Assembly: GCA_012963565.1 (NCBI GenBank)
Contig: DTVJ01000021.1
Location: 18,456-35,796, forward strand
DNA: 17,341 bases
Source: Piscirickettsiaceae bacterium
Lineage (GTDB): Bacteria > Pseudomonadota > Gammaproteobacteria > PS1 > Pseudothioglobaceae
Direction of reading: 5' to 3'
This document shows, in pieces, positions 7,249-14,151 of the stretch; position 1 is the first letter of the stretch; every line of letters begins with the position of its first letter. The position numbers and the translations under genes were made by a program. The notes below the pieces were generated by a model that was given only the letters and a program-made list of their open reading frames with translations, had not been told where the DNA came from and did no database searches.

Positions 7249-8004
7249 TTATCTTTTTAACGCTATACGCTTCTTGATTAAGAACATATATAGTCCTACA
7301 GCTGCAATCACATGCTTTATTGAATGCCCACTAATCAAAATCAAGTATTCGTAAACTTGAGCATCATAATACTCAAATACTTTGGCCACAGCATAAGCTA
7401 TTAATAAATATGTATATGCATATACATCTGACTTATGATTGGATTTGAAAAAGATAAGGATTGCGACTATTATCATTATAGGTAGAAATTGAACTAGCCC
7501 ATAAAATCTTAAATCACCGACCCCTATTTGTTCAGTCATATGCCAATAGACAACGGATGCTATACCTGCCACTATGAATGGGAACAGTAATTTTTTGCCT
7601 AGATCCATTGAAACAAATTCGCTGACAATAATTGAGAATAGACTCATAAATACCACTGCCATTGGCAGTCTGTCCCAAACTAAAGACTCATTATTCGGCA
7701 TCAGGTGATAATATGACGATCCGATGAAGATTACAATTAACCCACAGAACATGATCATATAAGCCATTTTTAGCTTTTCTAAGATGTGCAGTTTGCTGTT
7801 GATAGTCATATAAACCCCCAACCACCCTACTATCAAGAATGGTAAGTTTGAGGCAACATTTAATAGATTTGCAATGCCAAAGATTTCTCGTTGATCTGCA
7901 AAATTATGATAAGTATTATCTTGCGCAATGGGGTCAAAATAAAATAGTGAAACTATCGATAACACACTAAGCAGTATTATTAGTGCAATCCCTATTTTTT
8001 TCAT
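7249..8004 (-). CDS. Alkaline ceramidase-like (CREST superfamily) membrane hydrolase
   Basis: A 251-aa integral membrane protein with about seven hydrophobic helices (first at 3-23, last near 225-244). It shows the motif pattern of the alkaline ceramidase/PAQR (CREST) superfamily: IANLLNVASNLPF (44-56) after a charged stretch, GSSYYH with S96/S97 and H100, then D111 in WDRLPM, and HSIKH (H227, H231) in the last helix. In characterised relatives the three histidines and an aspartate bind catalytic zinc, and they cleave amide-linked lipids such as ceramide. The bacterial substrate is unknown and sphingolipids are not implied. Start ATG 8002-8004 has no good ribosome site. It follows the 65-aa membrane protein after 103 bp on the same strand and may share its strong promoter. 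Confidence 0.72.
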   Translation of the reverse strand: MKKIGIALIILLSVLSIVSLFYFDPIAQDNTYHNFADQREIFGIANLLNVASNLPFLIVGWLGVYMTINSKLHILEKLKMAYMIMFCGLIVIFIGSSYYHLMPNNESLVWDRLPMAVVFMSLFSIIVSEFVSMDLGKKLLFPFIVAGIASVVYWHMTEQIGVGDLRFYGLVQFLPIMIIVAILIFFKSNHKSDVYAYTYLLIAYAVAKVFEYYDAQVYEYLILISGHSIKHVIAAVGLYMFLIKKRIALKR

Positions 8005-8056
8005 TAGGTTATATTGTTGTTTTTGTGAGTTATTCTTAACAACAAATGCTGAAAAT

Positions 8057-8086
8057 TTTATAGTTCGCCAATTTTCTCACTACCAA
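8057..8086 (-). promoter_or_regulatory. Weak promoter candidate for the ceramidase-like gene
   Basis: On the minus strand, TTGGTA (8086-8081) and TATAAA (8062-8057) are 18 bp apart, matching consensus at 4/6 and 5/6. The start site would fall near 8050, about 46 nt before the ATG. It is plausible only; transcription could equally come from the strong promoter upstream of the small gene. Confidence 0.28.
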
Positions 8087-8107
8087 TATCGCTCAGACCA
8101 GTCGGTC

Positions 8108-8305
8108 CTACCACCTCCAATCTAAAAGACTGATTTTGATTAATACTATACCAACTGCAGTATTGGCTAATATTGGAACCCATCCACTCATGGTTGCTGG
8201 CAAATCATAAAACGCTATATCAAACCAACTAACCAAGGTCAGCAGGTTTACAAATACAGCCAGAGCGATCACTAGCCATTTAAAAAATAAAATATTATTA
8301 TCCAT
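8108..8305 (-). CDS. Small two-helix membrane protein of unknown function (65 aa)
   Basis: I do not recognise this family. The 65-aa product has two hydrophobic segments, about residues 7-27 and 41-60, with a short loop containing YDLPATMSGW between them and a tryptophan-rich end (LDWRW). The N-terminus (MDNN) is short and acidic; no signal-peptidase site or metal motif is seen. Start ATG 8303-8305 follows TTTTAGGT, a weak ribosome site with almost no spacer. The case for a real gene rests on the membrane-protein composition and on a full-consensus sigma70 promoter placed to give a leader of about 32 nt. It precedes the ceramidase-like gene on the same strand, so a joint membrane role is possible but unproven. 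Confidence 0.62.
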   Translation of the reverse strand: MDNNILFFKWLVIALAVFVNLLTLVSWFDIAFYDLPATMSGWVPILANTAVGIVLIKISLLDWRW

Positions 8306-8343
8306 ACCTAAAACTTAATTTCAAAATAAAATCAAAGATTTTA

Positions 8344-8372
8344 ATTATACCCGTATATTGTGTCGTTGTCAA
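8344..8372 (-). promoter_or_regulatory. Full-consensus sigma70 promoter (TTGACA-17-TATAAT)
   Basis: Read on the minus strand, TTGACA (8372-8367) and TATAAT (8349-8344) are separated by exactly 17 bp: 12 of 12 consensus bases at optimal spacing. The start would be near 8337, about 32 nt before the ATG of the 65-aa membrane protein. It is the best promoter in the window. No operator-like palindrome overlaps it, so constitutive strong expression is a fair inference. Confidence 0.75.
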
Positions 8373-8382
8373 TAGGGGGTAA

Positions 8383-8413
8383 TTCATATTTTATTGCTTG
8401 TATTCGTTATAAT
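8383..8413 (+). promoter_or_regulatory. Probable promoter of the SLC13-pxpABC cluster
   Basis: TATAAT at 8408-8413 is a perfect -10 on the plus strand. The best -35 is TTCATA (8383-8388) with a long 19-bp spacer, so the -35 is weak. Transcription would start near 8420, some 20 nt before the transporter ATG. It diverges from the strong minus-strand promoter at 8344-8372. Confidence 0.38.
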
Positions 8414-8441
8414 AATTATTAATATCTTTATTAAATGAATT

Positions 8442-10208
8442 ATGAGTGACCAACAAATTGTATTTGGTTTAATTATCTTGCTCTTCGCACTATTTGTATG
8501 GAATCGCATCCGCTATGATATGGTGGCATTTGGCACATTGGCAATCGCAAGTATTGTCGGCGTTGTTCCAAAAGAAGAAGTTTTTTCAGGTTTTGGTCAT
8601 CCTGCTGTAATCATTGTAGCATTGGTGTTGGTAATTAGCCGTGGTTTGATTTATTCCGGTGCAGTGGAGTTGATTACTCAGCAGTTATCTAAATTTGTAA
8701 AAGGTATTACTTCACAAGTTGTAGTAATGGGTAGCGCTTCAGCTCTGCTATCTAGCATTATCAATAATATTGCAGCTTTGGCAATACTAATGCCGACAGA
8801 TATTCAACTTAGTAAAAAGGCAAAACGCAATCCTTCATCAACCTTAATGCCACTTTCATTTGCTTCAATTTTAGGTGGTATGGTAACCCTAATTGGTACC
8901 GCACCAAATGTAGTGATTGCCACATATCGAGGTGAAGCCCTGGGTACACCTTATAACATGTTTGATTTTGCTTATGTAGGCTTGATTGTAGCTGTTTCCG
9001 GTGTTGCTTTTATTTCCCTAATTGGCTGGCGATTTATACCTCAATCTACAGGGGATCAAACTACTAAAAAGACCCTTGGCGAACTTCAATATATTGCCAA
9101 TGCAAAACTACTTGAAGACTCGACCATTCTAGACCAAAGACTAAGTGAGCTAACCGATCTTAGCGACTATGACAATGTTTGTATATTGGGTGTTATGAGA
9201 GACGGCATACTGTTTGAAGGCTCCGTGGCTAACTTACTTCTGAAACAAGATGACTTGTTAGTGCTTGAAGGTAGTGTACAAAACATTGATCAGTTCATTG
9301 TTAAAACCAAAACACAATACTCAGCAGCTGGTGAACGCGAAAAAGAAGTGGGCCTACAATCTTTAGTTGAAGTAGTTGTACCTGTTGAAGCTATGATTGT
9401 TGGCAGGTCGGCAATTAATGTGGGTTTACTCGCAATTAAAAACACTTCCTTATTAGGTATTTCTCGTAGCGGTAAAAACATTGTTGACAATGTTAGAAAA
9501 ACTCAAATCATGGCTGGCGATGTATTATTAATTCATGGTAATTCCAACGAGATTGACAATGTGATTGAGTGGATGGAATGCTTGCCCTTGGCAAGGCGTG
9601 GTTTGGAGATTCCCGAACGGAAAAAAGCTTGGCAGGCTATCATTATGTTTGTTTTAGCAATTATCATCTCAAGTATGGGTTATGTGTATTTACCGGTGGC
9701 ACTATCTGCAGTGATTGTGCTGTACTTAGCATTCGGCATTATCCCTACCAGAGAAGTGTATAAGTCAATCAGCTGGCCTGTGATTATTCTATTAGGGTCA
9801 ATGATTCCAATAGGTAATGCACTTAATGATACGGGTGGCGCTGCTACTATTGCTAGTGCTATTATCAGTTGGACTGATGGCTACTCTCCAATTGTTGTAC
9901 TTATTATTCTACTAGTCGTAACTATGACACTATCAGATATACTAAATAACGTTGCAACGGTACTTATCGCCGCCCCTATTAGTCTTGATATTGCACACAG
10001 ACTAAGTGTTAATCCTGATGCATTTTTAATGGCGGTAGCGGTTGGTGCTTCTTGTGCATTTTTAACCCCAATTGGGCATCAAAATAATTCATTAATTCTT
10101 GGTCCTGGTGGTTACAAGTTTGGTGATTATTGGCGTTTAGGTCTACCACTTGAGATTATTGTAATTGCTGTTGGTGTACCTGCAATTTTGGTTTTCTGGC
10201 CCTTGTAA
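8442..10208 (+). CDS. SLC13 (DASS)-family transporter with central RCK_C-like domains
   Basis: A 588-aa inner-membrane carrier. Residues 1-200 and 395-588 are two membrane halves, each with the paired signature of the divalent-anion/sodium symporter fold: SSIINN (104-109) and IGTAPN (151-156) in the first, SDILNN (498-503) and TPIGHQ (542-547) in the second. Between them (about 205-390) lies a soluble region that looks like two TrkA-C/RCK_C-type ligand-binding repeats; each ends in a D-LL-EG or D-LLIHG hairpin near 270-277 and 360-366. Family members carry dicarboxylates, sulfate or other anions; substrate cannot be read from sequence. pxpA starts 3 bp after its stop, so 5-oxoproline or a related small acid is an attractive guess. 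Start ATG 8442 has no clear ribosome site. Confidence 0.88.
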   Translation: MSDQQIVFGLIILLFALFVWNRIRYDMVAFGTLAIASIVGVVPKEEVFSGFGHPAVIIVALVLVISRGLIYSGAVELITQQLSKFVKGITSQVVVMGSASALLSSIINNIAALAILMPTDIQLSKKAKRNPSSTLMPLSFASILGGMVTLIGTAPNVVIATYRGEALGTPYNMFDFAYVGLIVAVSGVAFISLIGWRFIPQSTGDQTTKKTLGELQYIANAKLLEDSTILDQRLSELTDLSDYDNVCILGVMRDGILFEGSVANLLLKQDDLLVLEGSVQNIDQFIVKTKTQYSAAGEREKEVGLQSLVEVVVPVEAMIVGRSAINVGLLAIKNTSLLGISRSGKNIVDNVRKTQIMAGDVLLIHGNSNEIDNVIEWMECLPLARRGLEIPERKKAWQAIIMFVLAIIISSMGYVYLPVALSAVIVLYLAFGIIPTREVYKSISWPVIILLGSMIPIGNALNDTGGAATIASAIISWTDGYSPIVVLIILLVVTMTLSDILNNVATVLIAAPISLDIAHRLSVNPDAFLMAVAVGASCAFLTPIGHQNNSLILGPGGYKFGDYWRLGLPLEIIVIAVGVPAILVFWPL

Positions 10209-10211
10209 ATT

Positions 10212-10889
10212 ATGCTGATTAATTGTGACCTTGGAGAGTGTTTAACCCCCAATCCAGATGCTGATGTGATGCCTTTGATTGATATGGCAAATATTGCCTG
10301 TGGTGGACATGCTGGCAATGATGTGAGCATGGTTGAAACCATTAAGCTTGCTACTAAAAATAGAGTGAGAATTGGTGCGCATCCAAGCTACGCTGATCAA
10401 CTTAATTTTGGCCGTGTTAGTCATGATCTTAATGATGATGAATTGTTTGATTTAATTTATGATCAAGTGTCTTACTTTCAAGAACTCTGTACTCAAAATG
10501 GTGCAAGACTTGAATACATTAAACCACATGGCGCACTCTACCATGACATGACGCAAAAACAATCTGTTTTGAGTGTGATATGCAATGTGATTAAAGCTAT
10601 TGATGTGAATTTAAGTTTAATAGTACAAGCAGGTAATGAAGATTATTTTAACGATATTGAAAAAGATATGAATGCACCATTTTTGCATGAAGTATTTGCT
10701 GATCGTGGCTATAACGGCACACAGATGATTGCCAGAAGTAAAAAAGGTGCAGTTTTAACTAATGCAAATACGATTGTTGAGCAATATCAAAAATTTTTAA
10801 GTGAAAAATCATTCAAAATTGATACAATTTGCTTTCATAGTGATAATATGGCGTCCGTAGAAGGCTTAAAACTCCTTAAAAATGCATAA
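10212..10889 (+). CDS. pxpA: 5-oxoprolinase subunit A (LamB/YcsF family)
   Basis: PxpA works with PxpB and PxpC in ATP-dependent opening of 5-oxoproline (pyroglutamate) to glutamate. The 225-aa protein (E. coli 244) has the family motifs CDLGE (5-9), ANIACGGHAG (26-35), IGAHPSY (54-60), KPHGALY (104-110) and FADRGY (162-167). Near the C-terminus the usual HGD motif reads HSD (209-211, CFHSDN). It is slightly short; the shortening relative to E. coli appears to be near the C-terminus. It lies 3 bp after the transporter and overlaps pxpB by 8 bp, with no separate ribosome sites, so the group is one operon. Assignment rests on family motifs and on the complete A-B-C order. Confidence 0.92.
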   Translation: MLINCDLGECLTPNPDADVMPLIDMANIACGGHAGNDVSMVETIKLATKNRVRIGAHPSYADQLNFGRVSHDLNDDELFDLIYDQVSYFQELCTQNGARLEYIKPHGALYHDMTQKQSVLSVICNVIKAIDVNLSLIVQAGNEDYFNDIEKDMNAPFLHEVFADRGYNGTQMIARSKKGAVLTNANTIVEQYQKFLSEKSFKIDTICFHSDNMASVEGLKLLKNA

Positions 10890-11565
10890 AATCATTCTAG
10901 CAGGTGAAAACTCAATACTAATTTATTTTGGCGATAAGATTGATGCATCATTACCAGAAATAATTGGAAATTTTGCATATCAACTGAAAAACGAGCTGTC
11001 TGACGTCATTATCGATTTAATCCCCTCTTATACTTCTCTCCACGTTAGCTATGATTTAAATACGATTTCCTATCAAGATTTTTGCTCTCGTGTCGAAAAA
11101 TGCTTAGCTAAAGATGTAAGTGCTTCTACTACCTTTACACCTCAAACAATCCATATTCCAGTTTATTATGGTTTTGAAGTCGGCTTGGATCTTGAGCGAT
11201 TATTAGCAGAAAAAGAACTAGACTTAGATGCATTTATCGATATTCATTCATCACAAGACTACTTAGTGCATGCAATTGGATTTAGCCCGGTGTTTGCTTT
11301 TTTAGGTGAGGTAGATAAGCGTATACAAACACCACGGTTGGCCACACCAAGAATCAAAATTCCTGCAGGTAGTGTTGGTATTGCAGAGAGTCAAACAGCT
11401 GTCTACCCTACTGAATCCTCTGGCGGGTGGAATATCATTGGTCGTACACTGATTGATCTGTCTTTAAATAATCCTGATAATATTAATAAATTTAGTGTGG
11501 GTGATCGTGTGAAATTCTACCCAATCACCAAGGATGAGTTTGTCAATAGTGGTGGTACCTTATGA
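10882..11565 (+). CDS. pxpB: 5-oxoprolinase subunit B (KipI-like, CT_C_D domain)
   Basis: A 227-aa homologue of PxpB (YbgJ) and Bacillus KipI. The N-terminal third is divergent. The C-terminal cyclophilin-like domain has HIPVYYG (91-97), HSSQDYLV (122-129), GFSPVFAFLG (133-142), PAGSVGI (161-167), SQTAVYP (170-176) and GGWNIIGRT (181-189). Compared with E. coli GFQPGFPYLG, the second glycine is valine and proline is alanine, a departure from the usual motif. The ATG at 10882 overlaps the end of pxpA by 8 bp, and its TGA overlaps the pxpC start in ATGA form. Free-standing KipI regulates a sensor kinase in Bacillus; with pxpA and pxpC adjacent, the enzyme role is the better call. Confidence 0.9.
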   Translation: MHKIILAGENSILIYFGDKIDASLPEIIGNFAYQLKNELSDVIIDLIPSYTSLHVSYDLNTISYQDFCSRVEKCLAKDVSASTTFTPQTIHIPVYYGFEVGLDLERLLAEKELDLDAFIDIHSSQDYLVHAIGFSPVFAFLGEVDKRIQTPRLATPRIKIPAGSVGIAESQTAVYPTESSGGWNIIGRTLIDLSLNNPDNINKFSVGDRVKFYPITKDEFVNSGGTL

Positions 11566-12470
11566 GCTTTATTGTAATTAAATCTAGCTTTTTATCTACT
11601 ATTCAAGATTATGGTCGCCTAGCTCACGGTAAGCACGGTATGAGCCAATCTGGGGTAATGGATGAACATGCTTATTCGTGGGCCAATCACTTACTTAGTA
11701 ATCGTTTTAACGATGCAGTCATTGAGATTACCTTTGGTGGTACACAACTAGAGGTGCTGATTGATACTTTTATTGCAGTGACTGGCGCTGATTTAGAGTT
11801 TAAGGTTAACGGTAAACCAGCCTTAATGTGGCATGGTCTTCAAGTATCTAAAGGAGATCTACTTAGCTGGGATAACCCTAAAAGTGGTGTACGTGCCTAT
11901 TTAGCAGTTAAAGGTGGTTTTGATACTGAGGTATTATTTGATTCAAGATCGGTGAATTTACGTGAGAATATTGGTACAAAGTTAACACCTGGTGATCAGT
12001 TGAGCTGCCAATTCTTTGAAGAGGAAACTTATCGATTTATACCACCAAAATACATCCCTAATTACAATCAAGCCATTATCTTGAGGTTGTTACCCAGTTA
12101 CCAATTTAATGAGTTTAGCGCCAACCAAAGGGATTTATTTTTTAATCAGGATTACACGATCACTAATGCCAATGACAGAACAGGCTGCCGTTTGAGTGGC
12201 GCACCGATTGCTATGAAAAAAGAAAGAATGGTCTCTGAGGGTATTAGCTATGGTGGTGTGGAAATTTCCACAGATGGTTTGCCAATTATTTTGCTTAAGG
12301 ATGCTCCTAGTATTGGCGGTTATCCAAAAATTGGAACAGTATTTTCATTAGACTTAGCTAAGTTAGCGCAAAGACAACCCAATACCCAAATCAGATTTGA
12401 GTTGATGAATATTCATCAAGCACAAAAAGAACGTAGAAAGTTTAATGAATTTTTTAAAATTAGCTACTAA
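11562..12470 (+). CDS. pxpC: 5-oxoprolinase subunit C (KipA-like, CT_A_B domain)
   Basis: A 302-aa member of the biotin-dependent carboxyltransferase-like family (CT_A_B) to which PxpC (YbgK) and KipA belong; biotin is not expected to be used here. Motifs: TIQDYGR (13-19), SQSGVMD (28-34), AVIEITFGG (52-60), RAYLAVKGGF (111-120), RTGCRLSG (206-213), SEGISYGGVEI (225-235) and GGYPKIGTV (252-260). The length agrees with the family (E. coli 310). The ATG overlaps the pxpB stop by 4 bp and a GGTGG lies 6 nt upstream inside pxpB. It is the last gene of the transporter-pxpABC operon; its TAA (12468-12470) is 3 bp from the stop of the convergent rhodanese gene, with no terminator visible between. 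Confidence 0.92.
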   Translation: MSFIVIKSSFLSTIQDYGRLAHGKHGMSQSGVMDEHAYSWANHLLSNRFNDAVIEITFGGTQLEVLIDTFIAVTGADLEFKVNGKPALMWHGLQVSKGDLLSWDNPKSGVRAYLAVKGGFDTEVLFDSRSVNLRENIGTKLTPGDQLSCQFFEEETYRFIPPKYIPNYNQAIILRLLPSYQFNEFSANQRDLFFNQDYTITNANDRTGCRLSGAPIAMKKERMVSEGISYGGVEISTDGLPIILLKDAPSIGGYPKIGTVFSLDLAKLAQRQPNTQIRFELMNIHQAQKERRKFNEFFKISY

Positions 12471-12473
12471 TCG

Positions 12474-12788
12474 CTAATACAATTCCATAGAGCTATCCAC
12501 CTGCTTTGCCCAGGCATCAATACCACCACGCAGGTTAATTATATGACTAAAGCCAATAGAGTCAAAATAACGTGCTACTTGCATTGAACGGATGCCATGA
12601 TGACAAATAACCACCGTTTCTTCTGATTTATCCAGTGAGTCAATGTTGGCCATAATTTGACCCATAGATAGTAAGGTGGAGTTTTTAAAATGACATTTGT
12701 CCCACTCCCATTGTTCACGCACATCAAGTAACAACGGATTATTATGTTCTAAGTACTCATCCAGTTCAATAGCAGAAAAGTCTTTCAT
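12474..12788 (-). CDS. Single-domain rhodanese (sulfurtransferase)
   Basis: A 104-aa rhodanese-fold protein, one domain only, like GlpE. Active-site cysteine C62 opens the loop CHHGIRS (62-68), the six-residue C-x4-R-S form of sulfurtransferases. The family's early LLDVREQWEW (20-29) and late LRGGIDAWAKQVD motifs are present. It can carry a persulfide and pass sulfur to an acceptor; the acceptor is unknown. It is third in a minus-strand group after moxR and the VWA/metallopeptidase gene, 14 bp downstream of the latter, with only a weak ribosome site (TAAAG). Similar domains occur as C-terminal parts of MoeB/ThiF-like proteins, but no such partner is present here. Confidence 0.9.
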   Translation of the reverse strand: MKDFSAIELDEYLEHNNPLLLDVREQWEWDKCHFKNSTLLSMGQIMANIDSLDKSEETVVICHHGIRSMQVARYFDSIGFSHIINLRGGIDAWAKQVDSSMELY

Positions 12789-12802
12789 AAATTTAAAATT
12801 CT

Positions 12803-14143
12803 TTAATTAAGTTGTATGCGAGAACCCCATGGTACCATTTCTTTGCCTTTGATAAGCCATAAAACCGGGTAATTGGGCTCATATTCTGGAAATTTACCCT
12901 TAGCATCAGTAAAGTAAATCAGCACATCAGAAGGCATATCTTGCGTATTGATGTAATCAAATACTGGGTTAAAGTTAGTACCTTTACCACCACCCAATGA
13001 AGCTGGAAATTGCAATTCGTCCCAGGCTTCAAAGCGCCAAGGTGATTCAGAAGAAAGCTTGTCATCACATGCAATTAAAGTAATTCCAGCACGAATATTG
13101 GCCTTAATGGCATTAATCTCTGAGACAAATTCATTAATCTCTTCTTGAGAGATTGAGCCAGAAGTGTCAATTGCCACGGTGATATTGATTTGGTGTGATT
13201 TGAGCGAAGGTAGAATCGCTTCACCTGGACGGCGTGAGGGGCGCGAATAAGTGAAGTCATCACGTGCAAAAGTTGACATATATTGTGCCAAAAGTGATTG
13301 CCATGAGACTTGAGGCTGTAAGAAGAAATCGATTAGCTTAGCAAACTCACCATCTAGCTTTCCGGCTTGTTGTGCTAATTGCGCACTAGAGGCAAGGTTC
13401 TTTTGCCACTGTGTTGCCAACATATCGACTTCGTCAGGTTGTAAGGCTGGTGGCTGTTGTGCCAATTGAGATGGTCCGTCTCTGTTGCTATCACTAGGCT
13501 TGTTATTTGGTTTAGTTTCTTGCTCTTGTTCTTGTTGCAATTGATCTTCACGCATACCACCATCAGACTCTTTGGACTCGTCATTCGCATGATCATCATA
13601 TAAATGCTGATCCATGGGCTCTTGATCAAGATTGTCATCAATCATTGGGTAGATTTCTTCGGCAATCATACCTTCGTATTGACGAAAAATTGGCACATCA
13701 ATTGGTGGATGAAAACCTTCCTTGACCAGTAATGGATTAATGGCAAAATCACAGGCTAAATCCCACTTGTGCTTAGTACGGTTACCTCGACGTGCAAAGT
13801 GCGTCAAGGCACAATGTAGCGCCTCATGAATGAGGATAAATTTGATTTGGTGATTGTTAAGTGAATCAATAAATTTAGGATTGTAATAAAAACTCTTGGC
13901 ATCGGTGGCGCTAGTTTTACACCATGAATCAGCCGCTATTAATGGTAGGCGTAATACTAGATTACCTAAAAAAGGCTTATCAAGGATTAGTTGTGTGCGC
14001 GCCTTAGTGAGTCTGGCTTCAACCGCCTCGATTTCGGTTTGGGTTAGTTCATCTTCTTCTTTTTGAACAATGTCTTCACCAACAACTCTCACCTGCTCGT
14101 CGGCTTGAAGTTTGTTATCTTTCCAAGTTGGATATTTATCCAA
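12803..14143 (-). CDS. VWA domain protein with N-terminal HExxH metallopeptidase-like domain
   Basis: A 446-aa protein with two recognisable domains. Residues about 35-170 form a putative zinc peptidase domain with HEALH (106-110) followed by W127, D128 and D132 in KWDLACDFAIN, as in the DUF2201 N-terminal family. Residues about 318-440 are a VWA-like domain with an intact metal-ion-dependent adhesion site: DTSGS (326-330), T389 in GGKGTNF and D413 in YFTDAKG. Between them lies a low-complexity acidic, glutamine-rich linker (about 172-240). No signal peptide or membrane helix, so cytosolic. The start is TTG 14143: AGGA lies 6 nt upstream and no ATG or GTG precedes it. It follows moxR by 8 bp; MoxR ATPases commonly act with VWA proteins, as RavA does with ViaA. 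The substrate of either domain is unknown. Confidence 0.88.
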   Translation of the reverse strand: MDKYPTWKDNKLQADEQVRVVGEDIVQKEEDELTQTEIEAVEARLTKARTQLILDKPFLGNLVLRLPLIAADSWCKTSATDAKSFYYNPKFIDSLNNHQIKFILIHEALHCALTHFARRGNRTKHKWDLACDFAINPLLVKEGFHPPIDVPIFRQYEGMIAEEIYPMIDDNLDQEPMDQHLYDDHANDESKESDGGMREDQLQQEQEQETKPNNKPSDSNRDGPSQLAQQPPALQPDEVDMLATQWQKNLASSAQLAQQAGKLDGEFAKLIDFFLQPQVSWQSLLAQYMSTFARDDFTYSRPSRRPGEAILPSLKSHQINITVAIDTSGSISQEEINEFVSEINAIKANIRAGITLIACDDKLSSESPWRFEAWDELQFPASLGGGKGTNFNPVFDYINTQDMPSDVLIYFTDAKGKFPEYEPNYPVLWLIKGKEMVPWGSRIQLN

Positions 14144-14151
14144 AATAAATC

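Noticed and set aside
8010..8050. TTGTTGTT / AACAACAA inverted repeat upstream of the ceramidase-like gene
   Set aside because: Low-complexity 8-bp arms with a long loop of about 16 nt and no regulatory context.
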